Assembly: GCA_016217585.1 (NCBI GenBank)
Contig: JACRHQ010000049.1
Coordinates: 1-5,678 of the forward strand
Origin: Candidatus Omnitrophota bacterium
GTDB lineage: Bacteria > Omnitrophota > Gorgyraeia > Zapsychrales > Zapsychraceae
Direction: 5' to 3'
Length of the DNA stretch: 5,678 nt
Of this stretch, positions 1 through 5,490 are shown piece after piece. The notes under the pieces are model-generated. The model ran no database searches. It had not been told where the DNA came from and worked only from the letters and a program-made list of their open reading frames with translations. The position numbers and the translations under genes are program-made. The stretch's first letter is position 1; every line of letters starts with the position of its first letter.

Positions 1-461
1 ACGGCGGCGGCGCCGTAATAAAGGCCTTCGGAATACTTCCCCTCCTTAAAATACGGGACCATGTAATCCCGCCCGATCTGCCCGCAGACACCGTCGGGAA
101 GGATCCCCTCCACGCCGTACCCTGTATGGATCCGCCATTCCCTTTCCTTGACCGCCAGAAGGATCAAAACACCGTTATCCCGGCCTTTCTTGCCGAGCTT
201 CCAGTTGTCAAAAAGCATCTGGGCGTAAGCGTCGGCCCCGTACGGGGCGATGGACTCGCGCGTCACAACCGCGATTTCAGCGGAAGTTTTTTGCTCCACC
301 TCGTCGATCAAAGAGCCGATCTTGTCTTTGTAATCCGCGGAAATGACGCCCGCGAAATCATTGACGCGGCCTTGCGGCGCGGGGATCTGCGCGCGGGCCA
401 GGCCTGAAAACGCGAAGACCGCGAACGCGGCCAGAAGCAATCGCTTCAGGGAATGGTTCAC
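1..461 (-). CDS. TPM-domain secreted or membrane-anchored protein (YgcG-like), C-terminus cut by window edge
   Basis: Partial gene: 153 codons are visible before the window ends. The GTG start overlaps the stop of the upstream gene by 4 nt (GTGA), which suggests translational coupling. Residues 1-25 look like a signal peptide: a basic start (NHSLKR), a hydrophobic stretch (LLLAAFAVFAFSGLA) and an ARAQ cleavage region. The mature part opens with 'GRVNDFAGVIS', typical of the TPM fold. It continues with 'EIAVVTRESI', 'NWKLGKKGRDNGVLILLAV' and the family hallmark 'HTGYGVEGILPD' at about 111-123. TPM proteins act outside the cytoplasm. Members include plant TLP18.3, reported to be an acid phosphatase in photosystem II repair, and many bacterial YgcG proteins without an assigned role. 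Full-length relatives often end in a transmembrane helix and a Gly-rich tail, which cannot be checked here. Family assignment is firm; function is unknown. Confidence 0.88.
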   Translation of the reverse strand, partial: MNHSLKRLLLAAFAVFAFSGLARAQIPAPQGRVNDFAGVISADYKDKIGSLIDEVEQKTSAEIAVVTRESIAPYGADAYAQMLFDNWKLGKKGRDNGVLILLAVKEREWRIHTGYGVEGILPDGVCGQIGRDYMVPYFKEGKYSEGLYYGAAA

Positions 462-1189
462 AGTCTGTCCACGGTCTTGATGATCTTGTCCAGTTCCAGC
501 ACAAAATCGCCGAGCAGCGCCTTGAGGTCCCGCGCGTTAAGACGCGCCGGATCCTTTTTGGCCTGCCAGATCTTTAGAAATACCGCGGTCTCCACGTGAA
601 ACTCAACGGCGATTTCCTTAAAGACGTCCTCGTTCATGCGCGAAGGGGTTTTTCCTTTAAGCCGCAAGAGGTTCCTGAAGATATGCGCGACGGAAGTCAG
701 GTTCCGGAACAGCAGGTTGGCCAGCGCCCGTTTATCGTTGGGATTGACACGCAGATATTGCTGCCTGACGAGGATCAATTTTGATTTGAGTTCCTGCTCG
801 CACTGGAACCGCAGGTTCCGGGGATCGATCCGGACCTCGTCCAACACGTCCGGACCATAAAGACAGACATGATTGTCCTTCATGTCCAGGAATTCAATCG
901 GGAAGACATCGCTTGAGCCAAGGATGTATTCACGGCTCAAGAACAGCGGCTCGATCCTGCGGCTGGAAAGGTGGTTGACCAGCCGGCGGGACATTTCCAG
1001 CGAAGGCAGGTCCGTTTTTTTCAGCACGACCAGAAGGTTGATATTCGAATGGGCTTCGGTCAATTCTCCGCTGGCCGCGCTGCCGTAGAGGATAACGCAG
1101 GCCAGGTCGTCGGAATAAAGTTTTCTTAACGATGTGACGAATTCATCGATGTTTTTCTTAATGCCCCGCGGTAATCCTGATGCCGCCAT
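458..1189 (-). CDS. Nucleotidyltransferase-fold protein with degenerate active site
   Basis: 243 residues. The start is supported by AGGAGG five bases before the ATG. The N-terminal part resembles a minimal Pol-beta-type nucleotidyltransferase: 'VILYGSAASGELTEAHSNINLLVVL' (about 32-56) matches the usual GSxxxG...SDxDLLV pattern. Both metal-binding Asp residues are Asn here (N49 and N51, codons AAT and AAC). A possible third acidic position is E80 in 'RRIEPLFL'. From about residue 125 onward the sequence is helical and charged, as in proteins where this fold carries a C-terminal helical domain, but I do not recognise a named domain there. Without the Asp pair, ordinary nucleotide transfer is unlikely, so it may be a binding or regulatory protein. 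It lies 31 nt after nnrS and overlaps the TPM gene by 4 nt. No signal peptide or membrane segment is seen. The fold call is fairly sure; the role is unknown. Confidence 0.82.
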   Translation of the reverse strand: MAASGLPRGIKKNIDEFVTSLRKLYSDDLACVILYGSAASGELTEAHSNINLLVVLKKTDLPSLEMSRRLVNHLSSRRIEPLFLSREYILGSSDVFPIEFLDMKDNHVCLYGPDVLDEVRIDPRNLRFQCEQELKSKLILVRQQYLRVNPNDKRALANLLFRNLTSVAHIFRNLLRLKGKTPSRMNEDVFKEIAVEFHVETAVFLKIWQAKKDPARLNARDLKALLGDFVLELDKIIKTVDRL

Positions 1190-1220
1190 GACCGCCTCCT
1201 GTTTTGTGCTTTTCGTGAAA

Positions 1221-2402
1221 TTATCCCCATCCGCCGTCGGACCGGGGCGAGGTGAGGATACGGAAATAAAAGAACAGGTATAGCCCGAAAGAGATCATCC
1301 ACAGGATCTGGCTGGAAGCGACCCACAAGGCATATTGTGATCCATGAAGGAGCGGAGAAAAAATGCGGACCACCGCGCCGGCGGCCAGCGGGACGAAGAT
1401 GAGCGGCAACTGCCGCGGCGCCTCGGCGATACTGCGGCCGGTGTGCGCCCAGGACACGCGGGCCATCATGCCCAGCGTAAAAATACCGATGCCTCCGGCG
1501 GTCAACGCGTGCAGGGCGGAATCGTCGGGGCGGTGATAAATAACCAGAGGGATTTTAAGAAGAAACCCGGTAATCAGAAACGCATACCCCACGAACAGGA
1601 CCCACAACAAAGGTTTCCGCCATATCCCGGCGGTGTACCATCCCGACAACCGCAACGTATGCACGACGACCAGCAACGCGCACAGGACCGCCACGATAAC
1701 CGGCAAGTCCCAAAATACGTCGATGACGGAGAACGCGATCAAAAAGACCAGACTTGTCAGATCAAGGACCCGGCTGTTTCGCAGGGTCACCGGATATCCG
1801 ACCCCGCGTTCAATGAAAAACGGAAGGATCCTCCGGCTGATCGTGAAGATCAAGCTGACGATCATATAAACGGCAAACCGCAACGCCTTGCGCTCGACCT
1901 TAAGATCGGCATGAAACAGCGCCCCGTAAAAAACGACCCCGCTGGATAGAACCAGTATCAATTTTGAAAAGACGGCTGATTGTTGCCACTGCCCGGCCGC
2001 GATAACCGGCCGCATAACGGCGACCGAGAGAAAAACAAGGAACGCGGTATCGCACAACGCCATAGGCCACAGCGGGAAAGACGCGGGCATAAACGCGAAG
2101 ACACGCGCCGTCGCCCAAAACAGGAACAAGACCAGAAGCGGCCAGCCGTCCAAGGTCGGCGACCCCGTCCAGTTCATCACCGCCGTGAGAAGAAATCCGG
2201 CCACAACAGCCATGGTGAACCCGAAAATCATCTCATGGCCATGCCAGACCGTGAGCGGCATCGCGACAAAAATATTTCCCCCGGCGACGTAAAACACAAG
2301 CCAGAAAGCCATCGACAAGACCGCGTACGCCGTCGCCCCGAGAAAAAAGATGCGGAACCCGGTCTGCAAAACAACCGGACAATTTGATGGCGGATTATTC
2401 AT
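1221..2402 (-). CDS. nnrS: NnrS family membrane protein (NO / nitrosative stress)
   Basis: 393 residues, very hydrophobic, with about 12 likely membrane helices, the normal length and architecture for NnrS. Family blocks are present in order: 'WHGHEMIFGFTMAVVAGFLLTAVMNWTG' split over 53-80, 'SRRILPFFIERG' at 189-200, and 'HALTAGGIGIFTLGMMARVSWAHTGR' at 298-323. The repeated His residues are candidate heme or copper ligands; NnrS from Rhodobacter was described as a heme- and copper-containing membrane protein, and Vibrio NnrS relieves NO stress on iron metabolism. The ATG overlaps the ferredoxin stop (ATGA, 2399-2402), with no clear Shine-Dalgarno site, so it is probably translated by coupling to the ferredoxin gene. 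The location next to hemerythrin and NarK genes agrees with a role in handling NO formed during nitrate or nitrite reduction. The exact biochemical activity of the family remains unsettled. Confidence 0.95.
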   Translation of the reverse strand: MNNPPSNCPVVLQTGFRIFFLGATAYAVLSMAFWLVFYVAGGNIFVAMPLTVWHGHEMIFGFTMAVVAGFLLTAVMNWTGSPTLDGWPLLVLFLFWATARVFAFMPASFPLWPMALCDTAFLVFLSVAVMRPVIAAGQWQQSAVFSKLILVLSSGVVFYGALFHADLKVERKALRFAVYMIVSLIFTISRRILPFFIERGVGYPVTLRNSRVLDLTSLVFLIAFSVIDVFWDLPVIVAVLCALLVVVHTLRLSGWYTAGIWRKPLLWVLFVGYAFLITGFLLKIPLVIYHRPDDSALHALTAGGIGIFTLGMMARVSWAHTGRSIAEAPRQLPLIFVPLAAGAVVRIFSPLLHGSQYALWVASSQILWMISFGLYLFFYFRILTSPRSDGGWG

Positions 2403-2662
2403 ATTTTTTCAAAACGCCATTTCCCTCTTTTCAAATTCCAATCCACATTTCCGTCCATCTCTACCCATTCCATACGGATGGCGCCTATGGGGCATGGGGC
2501 AATGCAGTGCTCTTCGCTGCCGCAGATATCCGGTTTCGTCAAAACAGCCGCGTTGCCGACGATCTCAAGGCACTTCGGCCCGCAGGCCAGGACACATTCC
2601 CGGCAACCGTTGCAGCGGTCCGTATCAATCACGGGGACCCATTTATCCCTTTTTACGGTCAT
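2399..2662 (-). CDS. Small ferredoxin, 4Fe-4S dicluster type with CxxE in the second motif
   Basis: 87 residues from the ATG one base after the hemerythrin stop (TGA-T-ATG). The frame stays open upstream to an ATG at 2755, but those 31 residues fall inside the hemerythrin gene and have no ferredoxin character, so the short start is preferred. Cluster motif I is C17-x2-C20-x2-C23-x3-C27, followed by G-P-K-C31, an extra Cys. Motif II is C47-x2-E50-x2-C53-x3-C57-P, in which the second ligand position is Glu instead of Cys. Known ferredoxins with Asp at this position (Pyrococcus ferredoxin, archaeal 7Fe ferredoxins) hold an Asp-ligated 4Fe or a 3Fe cluster, so one ordinary [4Fe-4S] and one unusual cluster are expected. 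The C-terminal 20 residues are polar and charged. It is a likely soluble electron carrier for a neighbouring protein; the partner (hemerythrin, NnrS or a reductase elsewhere) is not shown by the sequence. No Shine-Dalgarno site is evident. Confidence 0.88.
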   Translation of the reverse strand: MTVKRDKWVPVIDTDRCNGCRECVLACGPKCLEIVGNAAVLTKPDICGSEEHCIAPCPIGAIRMEWVEMDGNVDWNLKRGKWRFEKI

Positions 2663-2663
2663 A

Positions 2664-3134
2664 TCAGCCGCAACAGGTTTTATACCTGTGTTCCGGCAAG
2701 GCCTCCATTTTGCCAAAAACATTTTGGCGTTCTTTGTCGGATATGGACTGGTCAATGGCCGGATAGAGGATGTTCTCTTCTTTCATGTTATGTTGCTTGA
2801 GAAGATTCCAGACGAGGTCTTCTTCCAGATCGCTCTTGGGATCCTGCCGCTGAACTTTCTTATGGAGCGCCTCCAGGGCCTGCTCGATCTGCCGGTGCTC
2901 CTGGCGCATCACTGCCGTCGGCCCGCCGTCCTTCATGCCTGTTTTCTCCTCAAACAACGGGAACAGGATATCTTCCTCCCAGGCGATATGCCGCTGTAAT
3001 CCGAATTTGAACTTTTTAAAATTCTCCTTGGCTTGCGCGTAATCCTTCTTTTTCAATCCCTGAAAATCCTGGAAGTACTTGTCCAGTTGGTCATGGTCGT
3101 GCGTATAGAAAGACGTTATTTTTTGTTCGCTCAT
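2664..3134 (-). CDS. Hemerythrin HHE-domain protein, cytoplasmic di-iron
   Basis: 156 residues, preceded by a near-perfect AAGGAGG five bases before the ATG. It shows the four-helix hemerythrin pattern: 'YTHDHDQLDKYF' (H12/H14), 'HIAWEEDILFPLFEE' (H49 and E53, HxxxE), 'MRQEHRQIEQAL' (H80) and 'LLKQHNMKEENILYPAID' (H115 and E119, HxxxE). These residues can supply a non-heme di-iron site like that of bacterial hemerythrins and of the RIC/YtfE repair proteins. It lacks the N-terminal RIC domain, so YtfE is not claimed. No signal peptide or membrane helix is seen. The tail ends in Cys-Cys-Gly, an unusual pair that could be redox active or bind metal; that is inference. It heads a packed set with ferredoxin and nnrS, which suggests binding or reduction of O2 or NO. 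The family is clear; ligand and activity are inferred from context. Confidence 0.93.
   Translation of the reverse strand: MSEQKITSFYTHDHDQLDKYFQDFQGLKKKDYAQAKENFKKFKFGLQRHIAWEEDILFPLFEEKTGMKDGGPTAVMRQEHRQIEQALEALHKKVQRQDPKSDLEEDLVWNLLKQHNMKEENILYPAIDQSISDKERQNVFGKMEALPEHRYKTCCG
2673..2689 (-). repeat. Short perfect inverted repeat at the end of the hemerythrin gene
   Basis: ACAGGT and ACCTGT flank a 5-base loop, giving a 6-bp hairpin in the last hemerythrin codons, about 10 nt before the ferredoxin ATG. It lies where a Shine-Dalgarno site for the ferredoxin would start, and none is seen there. It has no T-run after it, so it is not a terminator. It could influence coupled translation, or be chance: one 6-bp hairpin is not rare. 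Confidence 0.3.
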
Positions 3135-3197
3135 CGTATCCTCCTTGTTTTTTCCGTTTTTCCCATGGCGTGCTCAAGAACCGCCGGGGCAAATTTT

Positions 3198-3225
3198 ACT
3201 ATCGCAGAGTTGGCTGAAATCTCAA
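3198..3225 (-). promoter_or_regulatory. Candidate sigma-70 promoter for hemerythrin-ferredoxin-nnrS
   Basis: On the minus strand a -35-like TTGAGA (3220-3225, five of six consensus bases) stands 16 nt before a -10-like GATAGT (3198-3203, four of six). Transcription would start near 3191, about 57 nt before the hemerythrin ATG. The match is moderate and the background is AT-rich, so this is a suggestion based on sequence and position only. Confidence 0.3.
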
Positions 3226-3249
3226 AATCGCTGTCCATAACAAAAAACC

Positions 3250-3262
3250 AAACATCTTGTTT
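3250..3262 (-). promoter_or_regulatory. Small palindrome AAACA-N3-TGTTT followed by a T-run
   Basis: A perfect 5-bp inverted repeat with a 3-nt spacer lies 23-35 nt after the MOSC stop. On the minus strand it is followed by GGTTTTTTG. It could be a weak intrinsic terminator after the MOSC gene, but the stem has one G-C pair only. Alternatively it is an operator: its centre is about 65 nt upstream of the start predicted by the candidate promoter, a distance used by some activators. It matches no regulator site that I recognise. Low confidence either way. Confidence 0.25.
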
Positions 3263-3284
3263 AATTCTTGCGAACCGGAATGAA

Positions 3285-3758
3285 TCAAGGATGGACAAGA
3301 GAAGACCTCTCTGAAGGTATTTTTACGGCTATGGTTTCTCCGACAATGAGAAATCCTTCCCTGATGACCTTCGCGTACATCCCGTGACGCCCGACGGCGT
3401 CTTCCTTCAGGCGGGGATGGATGGCATCCATGACATAACAGGGTTTTCTTATCTTCGACAACTCCAGGACAACCCCTCCCGAGAACTGAAGAACCGTTCC
3501 CAGTGGCAGATTGTTGACGTGAAGATTTTCCACCGTCAAGTTTTCCCCGGCCTTGCCCGGGGAAAGGCTATAGCCGTTGCGGCTCAAATCAATTAACTTC
3601 TCGATGTCCTGGATGCAAACCGCTTGAAGAGGAGTGTTATGTTTGGCGTGATTGTGGCCGTCGCCCTCCAGGCCCGAGGAGATCAACCGGACGGATGAGA
3701 CAGGAAGCTTCGGAATCCCCCCCCTGGAGATATTGATCGAAACAATTCGTGGAAGCAT
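3285..3758 (-). CDS. MOSC-domain protein, likely molybdenum cofactor related
   Basis: 157 residues, a stand-alone MOSC domain of usual length. Seen in order: 'RIVSINISRGGIPKLPV' (4-20), 'GLEGDGHNHAKH' (29-40), 'QAVCIQDIEKL' (45-55), 'PGKAGENLTVENL' (67-79), 'LPLGTVLQFSGGVVLELSKIRKPC' split over 84-107, with the conserved Cys at 107. MOSC domains occur in Moco sulfurases and in proteins that deliver sulfur or handle molybdopterin; the conserved Cys is the expected sulfur carrier. Stand-alone members often sit near Moco or molybdoenzyme genes, and here narK genes lie upstream, so service to a nitrate reductase is a fair inference. The start is chosen on the conserved N-terminus. No convincing Shine-Dalgarno site is within 15 nt; the nearest purine-rich stretch, GGAAAAGGAAAG, is inside the hairpin described separately. 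The reaction is not proven for this subfamily. Confidence 0.9.
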   Translation of the reverse strand: MLPRIVSINISRGGIPKLPVSSVRLISSGLEGDGHNHAKHNTPLQAVCIQDIEKLIDLSRNGYSLSPGKAGENLTVENLHVNNLPLGTVLQFSGGVVLELSKIRKPCYVMDAIHPRLKEDAVGRHGMYAKVIREGFLIVGETIAVKIPSERSSLVHP

Positions 3759-3769
3759 ACGATGTCTTT

Positions 3770-3868
3770 GTTAATGAGCTTTCCTTTTCCAACTTCAAAT
3801 CTCCCTTAGAATTCTTTGACGCTGGCGGAAGATTGGAAGTTATGTTTATTTAAAGGCAGCTCATTAAC
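3770..3868 (-). repeat. 99-bp long imperfect inverted repeat (hairpin or MITE-like element) between narK and MOSC genes
   Basis: The outer arms GTTAATGAGCT (3770-3780) and AGCTCATTAAC (3858-3868) are a perfect 11-bp inverted repeat. Inside, CCTTT (3783-3787) pairs with AAAGG (3852-3856). Further in, 3791-3805 pairs with 3827-3841 at 13 of 15 positions, around a 21-nt loop. Read as RNA from the minus strand, one of the two inner mismatches becomes a U-G wobble, so the transcript of the operon folds better than its complement. The right arm contains the narK stop codon, and the other arm ends 11 nt before the MOSC ATG. No T-run follows on either side, so it is not a standard intrinsic terminator. 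TTAA occurs in each outer arm, but no clear target duplication is seen outside. It may be a miniature mobile element or an mRNA stability or attenuation structure. Confidence 0.75.
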
Positions 3869-5459
3869 ACCGGATCCCTGAATTTTTCCGGTCGTAATAA
3901 TACCAGTTCAGGAAAAGGCAGACCACGTAATAAACCGTAAACCCGTACAGCGCGTATTCAGCGTGCCCGGCCTTGATCTGCTGGCCGAACACGTTCGGGA
4001 TAATGAAGGCCCCGTACGCGGCCACGGCCGAGGTCCACCCCAGAACAGGTCCCGCCTGATCTTTAGGAAAGATATAGGGAATGCTCCGGAAGGTCGATCC
4101 GTTACCGACACCCGTGGCCACAAACAAGATCATGAACAGGGCAAAGAACGGCCACCAGTACGTCTCGGGAGTGGCCAGCGACTTGGCTTTGACGATACAG
4201 AAGGCCACGCCCAGCGCCGCAAACACTTGAACAACGGTGCTCCCTGTGGTTACCTTGGACCCGCTGTTGATTTTATCCGAAAACCATCCGCCAATCGGGC
4301 GGATCAGCGCTCCCACCATCGGCCCCAAAAACGCCCAGGCCATGGGATTGGGCGCGTTAGGGTTGACGGTGCCATCCGGCAGGTACCCAAAGACGTCCTG
4401 GATCAGTTTCGGGAACGAGGCGGAGTATCCGATAAAAGAACCGAAGGTCATCACGTAAAGGACCGTCATGATCCAGTTATGCTTGTTTTTGAATATCGTG
4501 AACTGACGGTCCAGACTGCCTTTGACTTGCCTGGGCGAGAGCACGTTCATCAGAAACAGCGCTATGATAATAGTTACCGGAAGGACAACCCACATATTCA
4601 GTTTCAATATCGTTAAAAGATACGCCCCGATTCCCGCGGCGATCAGACCAAAGATAACCAAAAGCGCGGTCTTGGAAAATTCCGAGGCGTAATTGCCCAG
4701 TTCCGGGGTAGCGGTCTTCAAATTGTTCATGCCGAAAAAGACGGCGATCGCGGACAAAATGAGAAACGGCACCCAAACCCACCCCGCGTTCTGAATAAAA
4801 ACCAGCGTGCCGACCGCTTTTGTCCCATCGGCCTCGACGAGCGGCAACCCCGCGCCGGCAAGGCTGCCGAAAAAACCACCCGCGATCGCCACCGGGATCA
4901 AAAACTGCATCACGCTCACACCTAAATTTCCAAGACCCGCGTTTAACCCCAGGGCCGTGCCCTGCATGCGCTTGGGGAAAAAGAAAGAGATGTTGGACAT
5001 CGATGAGGCAAAATTCCCGCCGCCGAAACCGGACAACACCGCCAGGACCGCAAACACGTGGTACGGCGTATGAACATTCTGAAGGGCAACCCCCGTCCCG
5101 ATCGCCGGGATCAAAAGAAGCAGGGTCGAGAAAAAAACCACGTTCCGGCCGCCGCCGATCGCGATCAAAAACGAATGGGGGATCCTCAAAGTGGCGCCGG
5201 CCAGCCCCGCGATCGCCGGTAACGTCCACAACATCTCGTTAAAAGTTTTCAAATCCTCCGCCGTCTGATGAGGCATCCCCAGGGTAAACCCCAGCTTTTT
5301 CATCTGCACGATGATCATCCCCCACATGATCCAGATCGAAAAGGATTGCAACAGGGCCGGGATGGAGATCCAAAGGTTCCGCGCGGCGGTTTTCCGGCCC
5401 TCTTCTTCCCAAAATTTCGGGTTTTCAACGTCCCAATTCTGAATATTGATCTTTGACAT
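3864..5459 (-). CDS. narK: NarK-type nitrate/nitrite transporter (MFS, NNP family), second of a tandem pair
   Basis: 531 residues, inner-membrane protein with about 12 helices. The ATG at 5459 has AGGAG five bases upstream; an in-frame ATG at 5483 has no such site and lies next to the preceding stop, so it is not used. Hallmarks: Arg92 in 'GATLRIPHSFLIAIGGGRN', the first nitrate signature 'GGNFASSMSNISFFFPKRMQG' region continuing to 'NAGLGNLG' (about 147-180), Arg387 in 'GALIRPIGGWFSDK', and the second signature 'GVGNGSTFRSIPYIF' (about 450-464). The two Arg correspond to the substrate-binding pair (R89, R305) of E. coli NarK. A loop of about 60 residues between the two halves ('NNLKTATPEL...') and a further insert before 'NPMAWAFLGPMVGA' make it longer than E. 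coli NarK. Nitrate/proton symport versus nitrate/nitrite exchange cannot be decided from sequence alone. The C-terminus ends just inside the hairpin arm. Confidence 0.96.
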   Translation of the reverse strand: MSKINIQNWDVENPKFWEEEGRKTAARNLWISIPALLQSFSIWIMWGMIIVQMKKLGFTLGMPHQTAEDLKTFNEMLWTLPAIAGLAGATLRIPHSFLIAIGGGRNVVFFSTLLLLIPAIGTGVALQNVHTPYHVFAVLAVLSGFGGGNFASSMSNISFFFPKRMQGTALGLNAGLGNLGVSVMQFLIPVAIAGGFFGSLAGAGLPLVEADGTKAVGTLVFIQNAGWVWVPFLILSAIAVFFGMNNLKTATPELGNYASEFSKTALLVIFGLIAAGIGAYLLTILKLNMWVVLPVTIIIALFLMNVLSPRQVKGSLDRQFTIFKNKHNWIMTVLYVMTFGSFIGYSASFPKLIQDVFGYLPDGTVNPNAPNPMAWAFLGPMVGALIRPIGGWFSDKINSGSKVTTGSTVVQVFAALGVAFCIVKAKSLATPETYWWPFFALFMILFVATGVGNGSTFRSIPYIFPKDQAGPVLGWTSAVAAYGAFIIPNVFGQQIKAGHAEYALYGFTVYYVVCLFLNWYYYDRKNSGIRC

Positions 5460-5464
5460 GGCCA

Positions 5465-5470
5465 CTCCTG
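5465..5470 (-). promoter_or_regulatory. Ribosome binding site that fixes the narK start
   Basis: CAGGAG on the minus strand is followed by TGGCC and then ATG at 5459. This places the start eight codons after the first ATG of the open frame (5483) and leaves a 31-nt spacer after the upstream transporter gene. Confidence 0.75.
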
Positions 5471-5490
5471 TTTTTAGGTACAAATGAGCG

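Larger units (their letters stand above)
3135..3284 (-). other. 150-nt spacer between the MOSC and hemerythrin genes
   Basis: No gene is seen in this gap. It holds the hemerythrin Shine-Dalgarno site, a candidate promoter, and a small palindrome next to a T-run, described in separate entries. No full FNR-type (TTGAT-N4-ATCAA) or HcpR-type site was found. The gap is the longest in the window and splits the narK-MOSC part from the hemerythrin-ferredoxin-nnrS part, so a separate transcription start here is reasonable. Confidence 0.6.

Noticed and set aside
126..407. Plus-strand open frame opposite the TPM gene
   Set aside because: The minus-strand frame encodes a signal peptide and the TPM hallmark motif; the plus-strand one has nothing recognisable.
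1344..1949. Long open frame of 201 codons on the plus strand
   Set aside because: It lies wholly inside nnrS, is rich in Arg, Gln, Asp and Pro as expected of antisense reading through a membrane protein gene, and has no family resemblance.
2663..2755. N-terminal extension of the ferredoxin to an ATG at 2755
   Set aside because: It would overlap the hemerythrin gene by about 90 bases, has no Shine-Dalgarno site and adds no ferredoxin-like sequence.
3210..3225. TTGAG-N6-GCCAA on the minus strand as an FNR/DNR-type site
   Set aside because: The spacing between TTG and CAA is 10 instead of 8, and the half-sites do not match TTGAT/ATCAA; it also overlaps the proposed -35 element.
3770..3868. Inverted repeat as a rho-independent terminator
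   Set aside because: The arms are long and interrupted, the loop is 21 nt, and no T-run follows on either strand.
3963..4616. Open frame of 217 codons on the plus strand
   Set aside because: It is antisense to narK, has biased polar composition and shows no recognisable domain.
4477..5229. Open frame of 250 codons on the minus strand
   Set aside because: It is a shifted frame inside narK, rich in Arg, Gly and Asp; the narK frame has clear family motifs throughout.
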